The notes under the pieces are model-generated. The model saw nothing but the letters and a program-made list of their open reading frames with translations, was not told where the DNA came from and did no database searches. The position numbers were made by a program, and so were the translations under genes. This document shows, in pieces, positions 1 to 7,516 of a stretch of 64,000 nt of DNA. Source of the DNA: Bradyrhizobium diazoefficiens (GTDB lineage: Bacteria > Pseudomonadota > Alphaproteobacteria > Rhizobiales > Xanthobacteraceae); contig NZ_JAFCJJ010000007.1 in assembly GCF_018131015.1 (NCBI RefSeq), positions 1-64,000 on the forward strand. The letters are read 5' to 3'. Each line of letters opens with the position of its first letter. The stretch's first letter is position 1.

Positions 1-73
1 CGCTCCCAGCAGGATGCTTGAATCAGAAACCAGCCGATGGGGGAATCCCGATTCCGAACAAAAACAACATGCT

Positions 74-1300
74 CTAGCGCATGGTGACCGGCGCGGGAAG
101 CGGCGGCACCACGGTCGGCTGGGTGCCCGGAACGGGGCCGGCCTGGGCCGCCATCGGAGCCGGACCAGCAGCAGGACCGGGCGTCGGCGCGGCGGAGGCG
201 GTCGCCGTTCCCGGCGGCGGGCCGCCCGGCATCACCACCACGCGGGTGCCGACCTTGACGCGATCGAACAGGTCGGAGACGTCCTCGTTCAGCATGCCGA
301 TACAGCCGGAGGAGACGAACTTGCCGATCGTCGAGGGCTGGTTGGTGCCGTGGATGCGGTAAACGGTCGAGCCGAGATACATCGCGCGGGCACCGAGCGG
401 ATTGCCGGGACCGCCGGCCATGAAGCGCGGCAGATAGGGCTGACGCTCGATCATCTCGGTCGGCGGATGCCAATCCGGCCACTCGGCCTTGCGGGTGATC
501 TTCTGCACGCCGGTCCAGGTGAAGCCGTCACGGCCGACGCGGACGCCGTAGCGGATCGCGCGGCCGCCGCCGAGCACGTAATAGAGGTAGGTGTTCGGGG
601 TATCGACCACGAGAGTGCCGGCCGGCTCCTTGGTCTGGAACGAGACCTCCTGGCGCCGCAGGTTCGGCGGCAATTGCGCCGGGGCCGCGTCGGGCTGCTC
701 CTCGGGGGGCAGCGAGGCGATCGTCATGGGGCGACCATCGGCGCCGACATTCGGCTGCTGTTGCTGCGGCACCGCTCCGGTCGCCACAGGACCGCCAATC
801 GCTTCCGGCGGACGCAGCCCATCATTGCCGGGCGCCTGCGCCGGGCGGTCTGCATAAATCACCGGCGGCGGGCCGGCGGGGCGGCCATAGCGGGGATCGT
901 CGGGCGACATCACCGGACCCTGCGGCGGCGCAGCCGAATAGACCGGAGCACCTGCGGGACGGCCATAGCGGGGATCGTCCGGCGACATCACGGGGCCCTG
1001 CGGCGGCGCGGCCGAATAGACCGGCGGACCGGCGGGGCGGCCATAACGCGGATCGTCCGGCGACATGATCGGACCGCCCGGACCGGGCGGCGGCAGCGCC
1101 GCCTGCGGCATCGGCGGCGCGTCGTCATCATCGTCCAGATTGTCGAAATTGGGCGTGCGATCGCCGGGCCGATACTCGGCCGGAGCGCCATAGCTGGGCG
1201 CCTGCTGGATCTGATAGCTCTGCTGGGCCTGTACGAGCGAGGTTCCCGCCGCAGCGACTGTTGCGGCAGCGCAAATCGTCAGAAAGTGTTTGATCATCAT
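74..1300 (-). CDS. L,D-transpeptidase (YkuD domain), exported, with 26-residue repeats
   Basis: Cell-wall enzyme expected to make or remodel 3-3 peptidoglycan cross-links or attach proteins to peptidoglycan in the periplasm. 408 aa. Residues 1-25 form a signal peptide ending VQA. Residues 40-215 are low-complexity Pro/Gly/Gln-rich and hold three copies of a 26-residue unit starting MSPDDPRYGRPAG (Met79, 105, 131). The YkuD domain covers about 225-356, with His317 (IHGTNQ) and the catalytic Cys333 in SSGCIGM. The Arg that usually follows the Cys-Ile pair is Gly335 here. A second Pro/Ala tail follows from 358. Start is the first of two consecutive ATGs, behind AAAGAG. Monocistronic. Family assignment is firm; its exact peptidoglycan substrate is unknown. 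Confidence 0.93.
   Translation of the reverse strand: MMIKHFLTICAAATVAAAGTSLVQAQQSYQIQQAPSYGAPAEYRPGDRTPNFDNLDDDDDAPPMPQAALPPPGPGGPIMSPDDPRYGRPAGPPVYSAAPPQGPVMSPDDPRYGRPAGAPVYSAAPPQGPVMSPDDPRYGRPAGPPPVIYADRPAQAPGNDGLRPPEAIGGPVATGAVPQQQQPNVGADGRPMTIASLPPEEQPDAAPAQLPPNLRRQEVSFQTKEPAGTLVVDTPNTYLYYVLGGGRAIRYGVRVGRDGFTWTGVQKITRKAEWPDWHPPTEMIERQPYLPRFMAGGPGNPLGARAMYLGSTVYRIHGTNQPSTIGKFVSSGCIGMLNEDVSDLFDRVKVGTRVVVMPGGPPPGTATASAAPTPGPAAGPAPMAAQAGPVPGTQPTVVPPLPAPVTMR
868..1066 (-). repeat. In-frame 78-bp tandem repeat inside the L,D-transpeptidase gene
   Basis: Two full copies and a third partial copy of a 78-bp unit encode residues 79 to about 145. Each copy reads MSPDDPRYGRPAG followed by a Pro/Ala/Tyr spacer. 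The last copy diverges after the core. Such repeats usually vary in number between strains (general knowledge). Confidence 0.9.
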
Positions 1301-1663
1301 CGCTCTTTTATAGCCCCCGGGCCCGACCGGACCGTTAACGGCCAGATGGCCGAAGATAGCGGCACATTCAAGACATTACAGGCTCATTTGCGCCTGATTT
1401 AGCGATTTGTGAGACAATCGGGCACAGTTGCTCCGTTGCATCACGGGGGCGGAAATCGCAGAACGCCGTAGATTGCCGGAGCGGATGGCCCTCGAATTTA
1501 AGGAAGGGCGCGGAGGCGTTGCGATATGCTCGAATCAGCCCGATTCGCCGCCGCCACTGAGCTCAAATCCCCGCGCCGGCGAACGCGGCGATCAGTACCG
1601 TCACCGCGTTCAGATGGCTCATGGGCCCTGGCACCCGCCGGGGCGGAAATTCGTAACTCCTAG
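1301..1663. other. Intergenic stretch, 363 bp, no gene seen
   Basis: This lies between two divergently transcribed genes and should hold both promoters. I found no RNA gene, convincing small ORF or clear operator. A TATAAA-like box lies just upstream of the reverse-strand transpeptidase start. Confidence 0.5.
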
Positions 1664-2440
1664 ATGCTTCCCGGCCTTCGTTTCCTGTTCGCCGCGATCC
1701 TGCTGTCAGCCTCCATGCTGGTGTTCGGCCTCGGGGCTACCTCGCTGCTGCGGGCTACCCACGAGGAGTATGTCAACAACCCCTCCTGGCGGAACGGCCC
1801 GAAGGAGCAGGTGTTCGCCCAGGCTCCCGAACCGGTCCGGCCCGTGCTCGCGGCGCTCCGCGCCGAGCCGGAAGAGGAGGCCGCGCCGTGGCTGCAGGAC
1901 CAGGTCCCGACCATCGGCCTGCCCCTGAGCGGGCCCGAGCAGGTCGCGAGCCTCGCGCCCGAGACCAGTGCGCAGCCGGCCCCAGAGGTCGCGCCTGCGG
2001 CCGAGACGCCGGCCGCTGAACCGGCCAACGTCAAGACGGCGGCGACCGAACCAGCCACTGCGGAGGCTGCTGCACCCGCCACGACGGACACGCTTACACC
2101 GGCCGACACCACGGCATCGATCCCCGAGGCAGCGCCGCCCGCATCGGAGAGCAGCGAGATTCGACGCGCCGAGATGGCGGCCACCCTCGCCGCCTCCGCG
2201 CTCGACATCATGAACGCCAAGGTCGCCGCACTGAATGACCCGGCAACCACGGCTTTGCCCGCCCCGCCGAAGGCAAAGGCCGACAGCACCACCTCGGACG
2301 GCAAGGCGACCAAGCGCCGGGCCAAGGCGAAGAAGCGGCACCGCGTGGTGCGCCGGCCGCCGCCGCCACCCGTTCAACAGCAGCAGCTCGATCCGTTCGG
2401 ACAGCCGTTGTATGCCGCGACGACCGCGCGCACGCGCTGA
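1664..2440 (+). CDS. Hypothetical membrane-anchored Ala/Pro-rich protein
   Basis: 258 aa, no recognised domain. Residues 5-29 form one hydrophobic helix (LFAAILLSASMLVFGLGA), followed by a long Ala/Pro/Glu/Thr-rich region (about 60-205) and a strongly basic tail (KRRAKAKKRHRVVRR) before a Gln run and DPFGQPLY. The layout suggests a bitopic inner-membrane protein with a disordered extracytoplasmic part; this is inference. Codon use resembles neighbouring genes and the stop is followed at once by a strong hairpin. Start ATG 1664 is chosen because the helix follows directly; the ribosome-binding site is weak. Confidence 0.7.
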   Translation: MLPGLRFLFAAILLSASMLVFGLGATSLLRATHEEYVNNPSWRNGPKEQVFAQAPEPVRPVLAALRAEPEEEAAPWLQDQVPTIGLPLSGPEQVASLAPETSAQPAPEVAPAAETPAAEPANVKTAATEPATAEAAAPATTDTLTPADTTASIPEAAPPASESSEIRRAEMAATLAASALDIMNAKVAALNDPATTALPAPPKAKADSTTSDGKATKRRAKAKKRHRVVRRPPPPPVQQQQLDPFGQPLYAATTARTR

Positions 2441-2450
2441 TCTCTCTTCA

Positions 2451-2594
2451 CCTCTCCCCGCTTGCGGGGAGAGGTCGGAATTCGCGCGGTACGCGCGGAT
2501 TCCGGATGAGGGGGACTCTCCGCGAGTCTAACTCTCACCGTCTCCGTGGAGACTCCCCCTCACCCCGACCCTCTCCCCGCAAGCGGGGCGAGGG
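2451..2594. repeat. Composite palindromic intergenic element (REP-like)
   Basis: Two hairpins face each other. The left one (2451-2474) has 11-bp arms CCTCTCCCCGC / GCGGGGAGAGG with a TT loop; the right one (2569-2594) has nearly the same arms with an AA loop. Between them a second inverted pair, TGAGGGGGACTCTCC and GGAGACTCCCCCTCA, is nested. The left hairpin starts 10 bp after the upstream stop and could also terminate transcription. Confidence 0.8.
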
Positions 2595-2618
2595 AGCACA
2601 CCGTCCGTCGCCGCGACC

Positions 2619-3473
2619 TCAGGCCGGGCCGGTCGCGATCGGCGGGCCTTTCTCCTGGCCCCATTCCGACCACGAGCCGTCATAGAGCGCGGTGTCGGTG
2701 ACGCCTAAGCGATAGAGCGCGAGCGTCAGCACGCCGGCGGAGACGCCGGAGCCGCAGCTCGTCACGATCGGCGCGTCCAGCTTGACGCCGGCGTTCGCGA
2801 AGGCGGTGCGGAGATCGTCGAGCGGCTTCATTGTGCCGGTCGCGGCATCGAACAGCTGGTTGTAGGGCACGTTGCGCGCGCCGGGGATGTGGCCGGAGCG
2901 AATGCCCGCGCGCGGCTCGGGCGCGCGGCCCTCGAAACGGTCGGCGGCGCGGGCGTCGATCACCTGCTCCTTGCGGCTTTCGACGTTGGCGACCAGTTGC
3001 TGCATGCTGCGCACGCGCTTTGCATCGTAGCTCGCCTTGAACGTCGCCGGCTTCGGCTTGACCTCGCCGGTCTCGACTGGACGTCCTTCAGCGCGCCACT
3101 TCTTCAGCCCGCCATTGAGGATGCGGACATTGGCGTGGCCGAAGGCGAGGAACATCCACCACGCGCGCGGCGCGGCGACCCAGCCGCCGGCATCGTAGAG
3201 CACGACGGTATCGGCGTTGGAGATGCCGAGATTGCCGATATCGCGGCCGAACTGCTCGGCGCTCGGATACATATGCGGCAGCGGGTTGGAATGATCCGAC
3301 ACCGCATCGACGTCGAAGAATGCCGCGCCCGGCAGATGCGCAGCGAGATGGTCGTCCTTCGGCAGCGGCAGCACGCCCGGCAGCTTGAAGCTGGCGTCGA
3401 GCACCTTGACGTTGGCGTCATTGATGTGGGCGGCGAGCCATTCGGTGGAGACGAGGGGATCGGTGGCGGTCAT
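2619..3473 (-). CDS. sseA: 3-mercaptopyruvate sulfurtransferase (two-domain rhodanese)
   Basis: Transfers sulfur from 3-mercaptopyruvate (or thiosulfate) to a thiol or cyanide acceptor in the cytoplasm. 284 aa, the usual family length. The inactive N-terminal rhodanese domain covers about 5-135 and the catalytic domain about 155-278. The active-site loop is CGSGVSAG with Cys240; CG[ST]GV points to mercaptopyruvate rather than classical thiosulfate specificity. The conserved GSWSEWG lies near the end. It is the third reverse-strand gene after the VWA and single-domain rhodanese genes, but a 195-bp gap holding a dispersed repeat separates it, so it may have its own promoter. Confidence 0.93.
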   Translation of the reverse strand: MTATDPLVSTEWLAAHINDANVKVLDASFKLPGVLPLPKDDHLAAHLPGAAFFDVDAVSDHSNPLPHMYPSAEQFGRDIGNLGISNADTVVLYDAGGWVAAPRAWWMFLAFGHANVRILNGGLKKWRAEGRPVETGEVKPKPATFKASYDAKRVRSMQQLVANVESRKEQVIDARAADRFEGRAPEPRAGIRSGHIPGARNVPYNQLFDAATGTMKPLDDLRTAFANAGVKLDAPIVTSCGSGVSAGVLTLALYRLGVTDTALYDGSWSEWGQEKGPPIATGPA

Positions 3474-3539
3474 GTGATTTTGTCCTTGTCATTCCGGAGA
3501 ATGTGCCACGCGAACGGGTCGCGCGCGTCAACCTCCGCA

Positions 3540-3643
3540 GTCATCGCCCGGCTTGACCGGGCGATCCAGTATTCCAGAGGCGGTTGTGGTTGAGCCGTGA
3601 AGCCGCGGCGTACTGGATTCCCCGCCTTCGCGGGGAATGACAC
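3540..3643. repeat. Dispersed intergenic repeat, family B, copy 1
   Basis: About 104 bp with the shared core GCCGCGGCGTACTGGAT, an internal hairpin (GCCCGG..CCGGGC) at one end and CCCCGCCTTCGCGGGG at the other. A second, diverged copy lies at 35273-35393 in the same orientation. Confidence 0.85.
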
Positions 3644-3667
3644 CGGAGATTGGAGCGACAGCACCCC

Positions 3668-4081
3668 TCACCCCTTCTTCTTCGGCTCCCACGCTTCTGT
3701 CGGACCGCCGGCGTCGCGCCAGGCGGCGTAGCCGCCGGCGATGTGAGCGACGGGTTTGAGGCCCATGTCCTGCGCGGTCTTGGCCGCAAGCGCGGAGCGC
3801 AGGCCGCCGGCGCAGTGGAACACGAACTTCTTGTCCTCCTGGAAGATCGGCTTGGCGTAGGGGCTCTGCGGATCGATCCAGAATTCGAGCATACCGCGGG
3901 TACAGGAGAACGCGCCGGGAATGCGGCCGTCGCGCTCGATCTCGCGGGGGTCGCGGATGTCGACGATGACGACGTCGCCGTTCTTGGAGATTTCGATGGC
4001 ATCCCTGGCCGAGAGCGTCTCGATCTCGGCGTTGGCCTCGTCGATCAGCGCCTTGATGCCGCGGGTGATGTTCTGGGGCAT
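3668..4081 (-). CDS. Single-domain rhodanese-like protein
   Basis: 137-aa cytoplasmic protein. The rhodanese fold covers about residues 20-130, with IVDIRDPREI at the start and the active-site loop CAGGLRSALAA (HCAGGLRS, one catalytic Cys), then the typical end motif AHIAGGYAAWRDAGGP. Start ATG is fixed by a strong site GAGGGAGA seven bases upstream; a much longer open frame upstream lies inside the VWA gene and is not plausible protein. Its start is 32 bp after the VWA stop, so the two are probably co-transcribed. Likely a sulfur carrier or transferase; substrate unknown. Confidence 0.9.
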   Translation of the reverse strand: MPQNITRGIKALIDEANAEIETLSARDAIEISKNGDVVIVDIRDPREIERDGRIPGAFSCTRGMLEFWIDPQSPYAKPIFQEDKKFVFHCAGGLRSALAAKTAQDMGLKPVAHIAGGYAAWRDAGGPTEAWEPKKKG

Positions 4082-4113
4082 TTTCGTCTCCCTCTCGTTG
4101 TCATTCCGGGGCG

Positions 4114-5289
4114 CTAGTGCGTCAATTCCTTCATCGCGGCTTCCAGCCCCTCGATCGTGATCGGGTACATGCGGTTGGCGAAGATGCGCTTGATGATGGT
4201 GGTCGATTCCGAATAGTCCCAGTGCTTCTGCTGCACCGGGTTCAGCCACACCGTGTGCGGATAGGTGCGGATGATGCGGTCGAGCCAGACCGAGCCCGGC
4301 TCCTCGTTGACGTGCTCGACCGAGCCGCCCGGCACCATGATCTCGTAAGGCGACATCGAGGCGTCGCCGACGAACACCACCTTGTAGTCGTGCGGGTATT
4401 TGTGCAGCACGTCCCAAGTCGGGGTGCGGTCGGTGAAGCGGCGCTTGTTTTGCTTCCACACGCCTTCATAGAGACAGTTGTGGAAGTAGAAATACTCCAT
4501 GTGCTTGAACTCGCTCTTCGCCGCCGAGAACAGCTCCTCGACCTGCTCGATATGCGAGTCCATCGAGCCGCCGATGTCGAAGAACACCAGCAGCTTGACC
4601 GCGTTGCGCCGCTCGGGCCGCATGTGGACGTCGAGATAACCGTGATTGGCGGTCTCGCGGATCGTGGTGTCGAGATCGAGCTCGTCCGGCGCCCCGGTGC
4701 GCGCGAATTTCCGCAGGCGGCGCAGCGCCACCTTGATGTTGCGGATGCCGAGCTCGACATTGCCGTCGAGGTCCTTGAACTCGCGCTTGTCCCACACCTT
4801 CACGGCGCGGTTGTTGCGGTTCTTCTCTTGGCCGATGCGGACGCCTTCGGGATTGTAGCCGTGCGCGCCGAACGGCGAGGTGCCGGCGGTGCCGATCCAT
4901 TTCGAGCCGCCCTGGTGACGGCCCTTCTGCTCCTCGAGGCGCTTCTTCAGGGTCTCCATGAGCTTGTCCCAGCCCATGACCTCGATCTGCTTCTTCTCTT
5001 CCTCAGTCAGGTATTTTTCGGCGAGCTTCTTCAGCCACTCCTCGGGGATCTCGGCCTTGTCCATGGCCTCGAGCAGGCTTTCCAGCCCCTTGAACACCGT
5101 GCCGAAGACGCGGTCGAACTTGTCGAGGTTGCGCTCGTCCTTCACCAGCGAGGCACGCGACAGATAGTAGAAATTCTCGACCGTGTAGTCCGCGAGGTCG
5201 GCGTCGAGCGCCTCCATCAGCGTGAGGTATTCGCGCAGGGTCACGGGGACCTGCGCATCGCGCAGAGATGTGAAGAATTGCAGGAACAT
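4114..5289 (-). CDS. VWA-domain protein, CoxE-like
   Basis: 391 aa, no signal peptide. The N-terminal 200 residues are helical and charged (residues 80-125 rich in Glu/Lys), followed by a von Willebrand factor A domain from about 230, with MIDAS-like motif DIGGSMD at 238-244 (the usual DxSxS reads DIGGS). Members of this family work with a MoxR AAA+ ATPase to insert metal or activate a partner enzyme; CoxE/CoxD in carbon monoxide dehydrogenase maturation is the best-known pair. A matching MoxR gene lies 465 bp away on the opposite strand. No cox structural genes are in the window, so the client is unknown. Confidence 0.85.
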   Translation of the reverse strand: MFLQFFTSLRDAQVPVTLREYLTLMEALDADLADYTVENFYYLSRASLVKDERNLDKFDRVFGTVFKGLESLLEAMDKAEIPEEWLKKLAEKYLTEEEKKQIEVMGWDKLMETLKKRLEEQKGRHQGGSKWIGTAGTSPFGAHGYNPEGVRIGQEKNRNNRAVKVWDKREFKDLDGNVELGIRNIKVALRRLRKFARTGAPDELDLDTTIRETANHGYLDVHMRPERRNAVKLLVFFDIGGSMDSHIEQVEELFSAAKSEFKHMEYFYFHNCLYEGVWKQNKRRFTDRTPTWDVLHKYPHDYKVVFVGDASMSPYEIMVPGGSVEHVNEEPGSVWLDRIIRTYPHTVWLNPVQQKHWDYSESTTIIKRIFANRMYPITIEGLEAAMKELTH

Positions 5290-5411
5290 GGGTGACAGAT
5301 TGCCTTTCGGCCGGCCTGCGTCAAGGGCCGGCGGCCACAGCCGGGACCTAGACCGGCAGGGTTTTTGCTCTAGAATTGCGTCCCGCCTGTTACCTTTTGG
5401 AGGGGGTTTTA

Positions 5412-5657
5412 ATGGGAATTATCGCAGCACTCGTCATCGGCGCGATCGCGGGCTGGCTCGCCGGACAAATTGTCCGCGGGGCGGGATTTGGCCTGATCGG
5501 CAACATCGTGATCGGCATCATCGGCGCGCTGGTCGCGAGTTGGTTGCTGCCGCAACTGGGCATCAGCCTCGGTAGCGGCGTCATCCGGGATATCATCAAC
5601 GGTACAATCGGCGCGATGATTGTGCTCGTCATCCTTTCACTGATAAAACGGGCCTGA
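5412..5657 (+). CDS. GlsB/YeaQ/YmgE-family membrane protein
   Basis: 81 aa, almost entirely three hydrophobic helices: about 1-22 (MGIIAALVIGAIAGWLAGQ), 28-48 and 58-80. The spacing, GWLAG and the Gly pattern are those of the GlsB/YeaQ transglycosylase-associated, stress-linked membrane proteins, whose biochemical role is unknown. Start ATG 5412 follows a strong TTGGAGGGGG site. It sits between the divergent VWA gene and the MoxR gene, 96 bp ahead of the latter. Confidence 0.88.
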   Translation: MGIIAALVIGAIAGWLAGQIVRGAGFGLIGNIVIGIIGALVASWLLPQLGISLGSGVIRDIINGTIGAMIVLVILSLIKRA

Positions 5658-5753
5658 AAAGCCTGACCGAACCTGGAACGGCCGCCGCGAGCGGCCGTTC
5701 GCTTGTCGGTGACCGGGGCCTCCCTGTTCCGACGGATCAACCAAGGACTCTCG

Positions 5754-6596
5754 ATGAAGTTTACCGGCACCAAGGACTATGTTGCGACCGACGACCTCAA
5801 GGTCGCCGTCAATGCCTCGATCGTGCTGGAGCGCCCGCTCCTGATCAAGGGCGAGCCCGGCACCGGCAAGACGGTGCTGGCCGAGGAAGTGGCGAAGGCG
5901 CTGAACGCGCCGCTGCTCACCTGGCACATCAAGTCCACCACCAAGGCGCAGCAGGGCCTCTACGAATACGACGCGGTGTCGCGCCTGCGCGACAGCCAGC
6001 TCGGCGATGCCCGCGTCTCCGACATCAAGAACTACATCAAGCGCGGCAAGCTGTGGGAGGCCTTCACCGCCGAGCAGCGCCCGGTGCTGCTGATCGACGA
6101 GATCGACAAGGCCGACATCGAATTCCCCAACGACCTGCTGCTCGAGCTCGACCGCATGGAATTCCATGTCTACGAGACCGGCGAGACGATTAAGGCGAAG
6201 CAGCGTCCTATCATAATGATCACCTCCAACAACGAGAAGGAGCTGCCGGACGCTTTCCTGCGCCGCTGCTTCTTCCATTACATCAAGTTCCCCGACGCCG
6301 ACACGATGGGCCGCATCGTCGACGTCCACTTCCCAAGCATCAAGAAGCGCCTGGTGGAAGAGGCGCTGCGCATCTTCTTCGAGGTGCGCGAGGTCCCGGG
6401 GTTGAAGAAGAAGCCGTCCACGTCCGAACTGCTCGATTGGCTGAAACTGCTGCTCAACGAGGACATGAGCGCCGAGCAGCTCCGCGAGCGCGACCCGCGC
6501 AAGCTGATCCCGCCGCTGCACGGCGCGCTGCTCAAGAACGAGCAGGACGTGCACCTGTTCGAGCGGCTGGCGTTCCTGAGCCGAAGGGAAGTGTAG
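5754..6596 (+). CDS. MoxR-family AAA+ ATPase (CoxD-like)
   Basis: 280-aa cytoplasmic ATPase. Walker A GEPGTGKT at 33-40, Walker B VLLIDEIDKAD at 111-121, and a sensor region IMITSNNEKELPDAFLRRC with the arginine-finger stretch. MoxR ATPases act as chaperones with a VWA partner; the CoxE-like gene on the other strand (4114-5289) is the obvious candidate. Start ATG 5754 is preferred over a frame 17 codons longer because AAGGACT precedes it and family members begin at this point. The C-terminal lid ends LFERLAFLSRREV. Confidence 0.92.
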   Translation: MKFTGTKDYVATDDLKVAVNASIVLERPLLIKGEPGTGKTVLAEEVAKALNAPLLTWHIKSTTKAQQGLYEYDAVSRLRDSQLGDARVSDIKNYIKRGKLWEAFTAEQRPVLLIDEIDKADIEFPNDLLLELDRMEFHVYETGETIKAKQRPIIMITSNNEKELPDAFLRRCFFHYIKFPDADTMGRIVDVHFPSIKKRLVEEALRIFFEVREVPGLKKKPSTSELLDWLKLLLNEDMSAEQLRERDPRKLIPPLHGALLKNEQDVHLFERLAFLSRREV

Positions 6597-6602
6597 GCCT
6601 CT

Positions 6603-6738
6603 CGTGTCCCGGATGCGCTGCAACGCGAAAGCGTTGCTGCGCTGAGCCGCGACCCAGAAAGCAACACGGTGCAATGCGGGGACATGGGCCCCGGCTCTGC
6701 AGCGCACCGCAAGGGCGCTGCGCTGCGTCCGGGGCACG
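6603..6738. repeat. Dispersed intergenic repeat, family D, copy 1
   Basis: About 136 bp beginning CGTGTCCCGGATGCGCTGC and ending CTGCGTCCGGGGCACG, itself an imperfect inverted repeat. An inverted, diverged copy lies at 33043-33178. Confidence 0.85.
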
Positions 6739-6838
6739 AAAGTGGAGTTCAGCCCACGGCCTCCCACGCGTCATCGCGTGAACCAGCCCGCCGGATCAAA
6801 CGACAAACAGGTCTTGCCTATTTCATGTCGAGAGATCG

Positions 6839-7462
6839 ATGTTGCGTTATGCCGTCCTGTCCCTGGCCATGCTGACCGGCGCGGCCGCCGCCGAGCCCGC
6901 CGACTGCGACGCGATCGTAAAAGCGACTGCGCCGGTGGAATTGACCTATCACGAGGGCGATGAGGCCTCCGTGATCCAGGTCTACAGGGACGGATCGGAC
7001 AATACCGTCGTCTGGCTCAAGACGATGAAGGGCAAGTTTGTCGCCAAGGGCGTTTTCGAGGGCGGCATCCTGACGACGGGCGAGACCACATCGGCCTACG
7101 CCGGCAAATTCAAATCCTCGACCGTCAAGTATTTGCAGCAAGGCATGCCGCGGCACTTCGACCGTCGGTCGGATCTCAAGTACAGCACCACCTCGTCAGT
7201 CGTCTACGCCGACGGCAGCACGAATGAGTCCACCACCACCTATGACTACAGGTTCAAATCGGCAGGCCACGAGTCGGTCGGTCCGTGCACGCTGGACGTC
7301 GTTCGCGGCGAGTCCGACCGCGTGAACGAAAAAACGGGCAAGGCGTCCCATTCCTGGTCCCTGTACTTCCCGCAGCTCACGGCGGCGATCATCGGCCAGA
7401 CGACAGAGCCCGTTCTCGACGACATCAGGACCACATTCGTTCCGATGACGCCGATCCAGTAG
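6839..7462 (+). CDS. Hypothetical exported protein
   Basis: 207 aa. A signal peptide at 1-18 (MLRYAVLSLAMLTGAAAA, cleavage before EPADC) predicts a periplasmic protein. The mature part is beta-rich (alternating hydrophobic/Thr-Ser stretches such as YSTTSSVVYADGSTNE) with two Cys (DCDAIV and GPCTLDV) that could form a disulfide. No family recognised. It is flanked by a dispersed repeat upstream and a terminator-like hairpin downstream, so it is probably transcribed alone. Confidence 0.75.
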   Translation: MLRYAVLSLAMLTGAAAAEPADCDAIVKATAPVELTYHEGDEASVIQVYRDGSDNTVVWLKTMKGKFVAKGVFEGGILTTGETTSAYAGKFKSSTVKYLQQGMPRHFDRRSDLKYSTTSSVVYADGSTNESTTTYDYRFKSAGHESVGPCTLDVVRGESDRVNEKTGKASHSWSLYFPQLTAAIIGQTTEPVLDDIRTTFVPMTPIQ

Positions 7463-7474
7463 CCTGAACTGCAG

Positions 7475-7501
7475 GGTGGGTTAGCCTCAGCGTAACCCAC
7501 C
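7475..7501. terminator. Hairpin between convergent genes
   Basis: Nine-bp arms GGTGGGTTA / TAACCCACC with a 9-nt loop, 13 bp after the forward gene's stop and 16 bp from the end of the reverse-strand GMC gene. No T-run follows. The arm sequence also resembles a short palindromic repeat that is widespread in proteobacteria. Confidence 0.6.
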
Positions 7502-7516
7502 TAGACAGGTCGGATC

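Noticed and set aside
4117..5295. 392-codon open frame on the forward strand opposite the VWA gene
   Set aside because: It mirrors the VWA gene exactly, reads as low-complexity His/Val/Arg/Leu-rich protein, and has no motifs; it is a GC-driven shadow.
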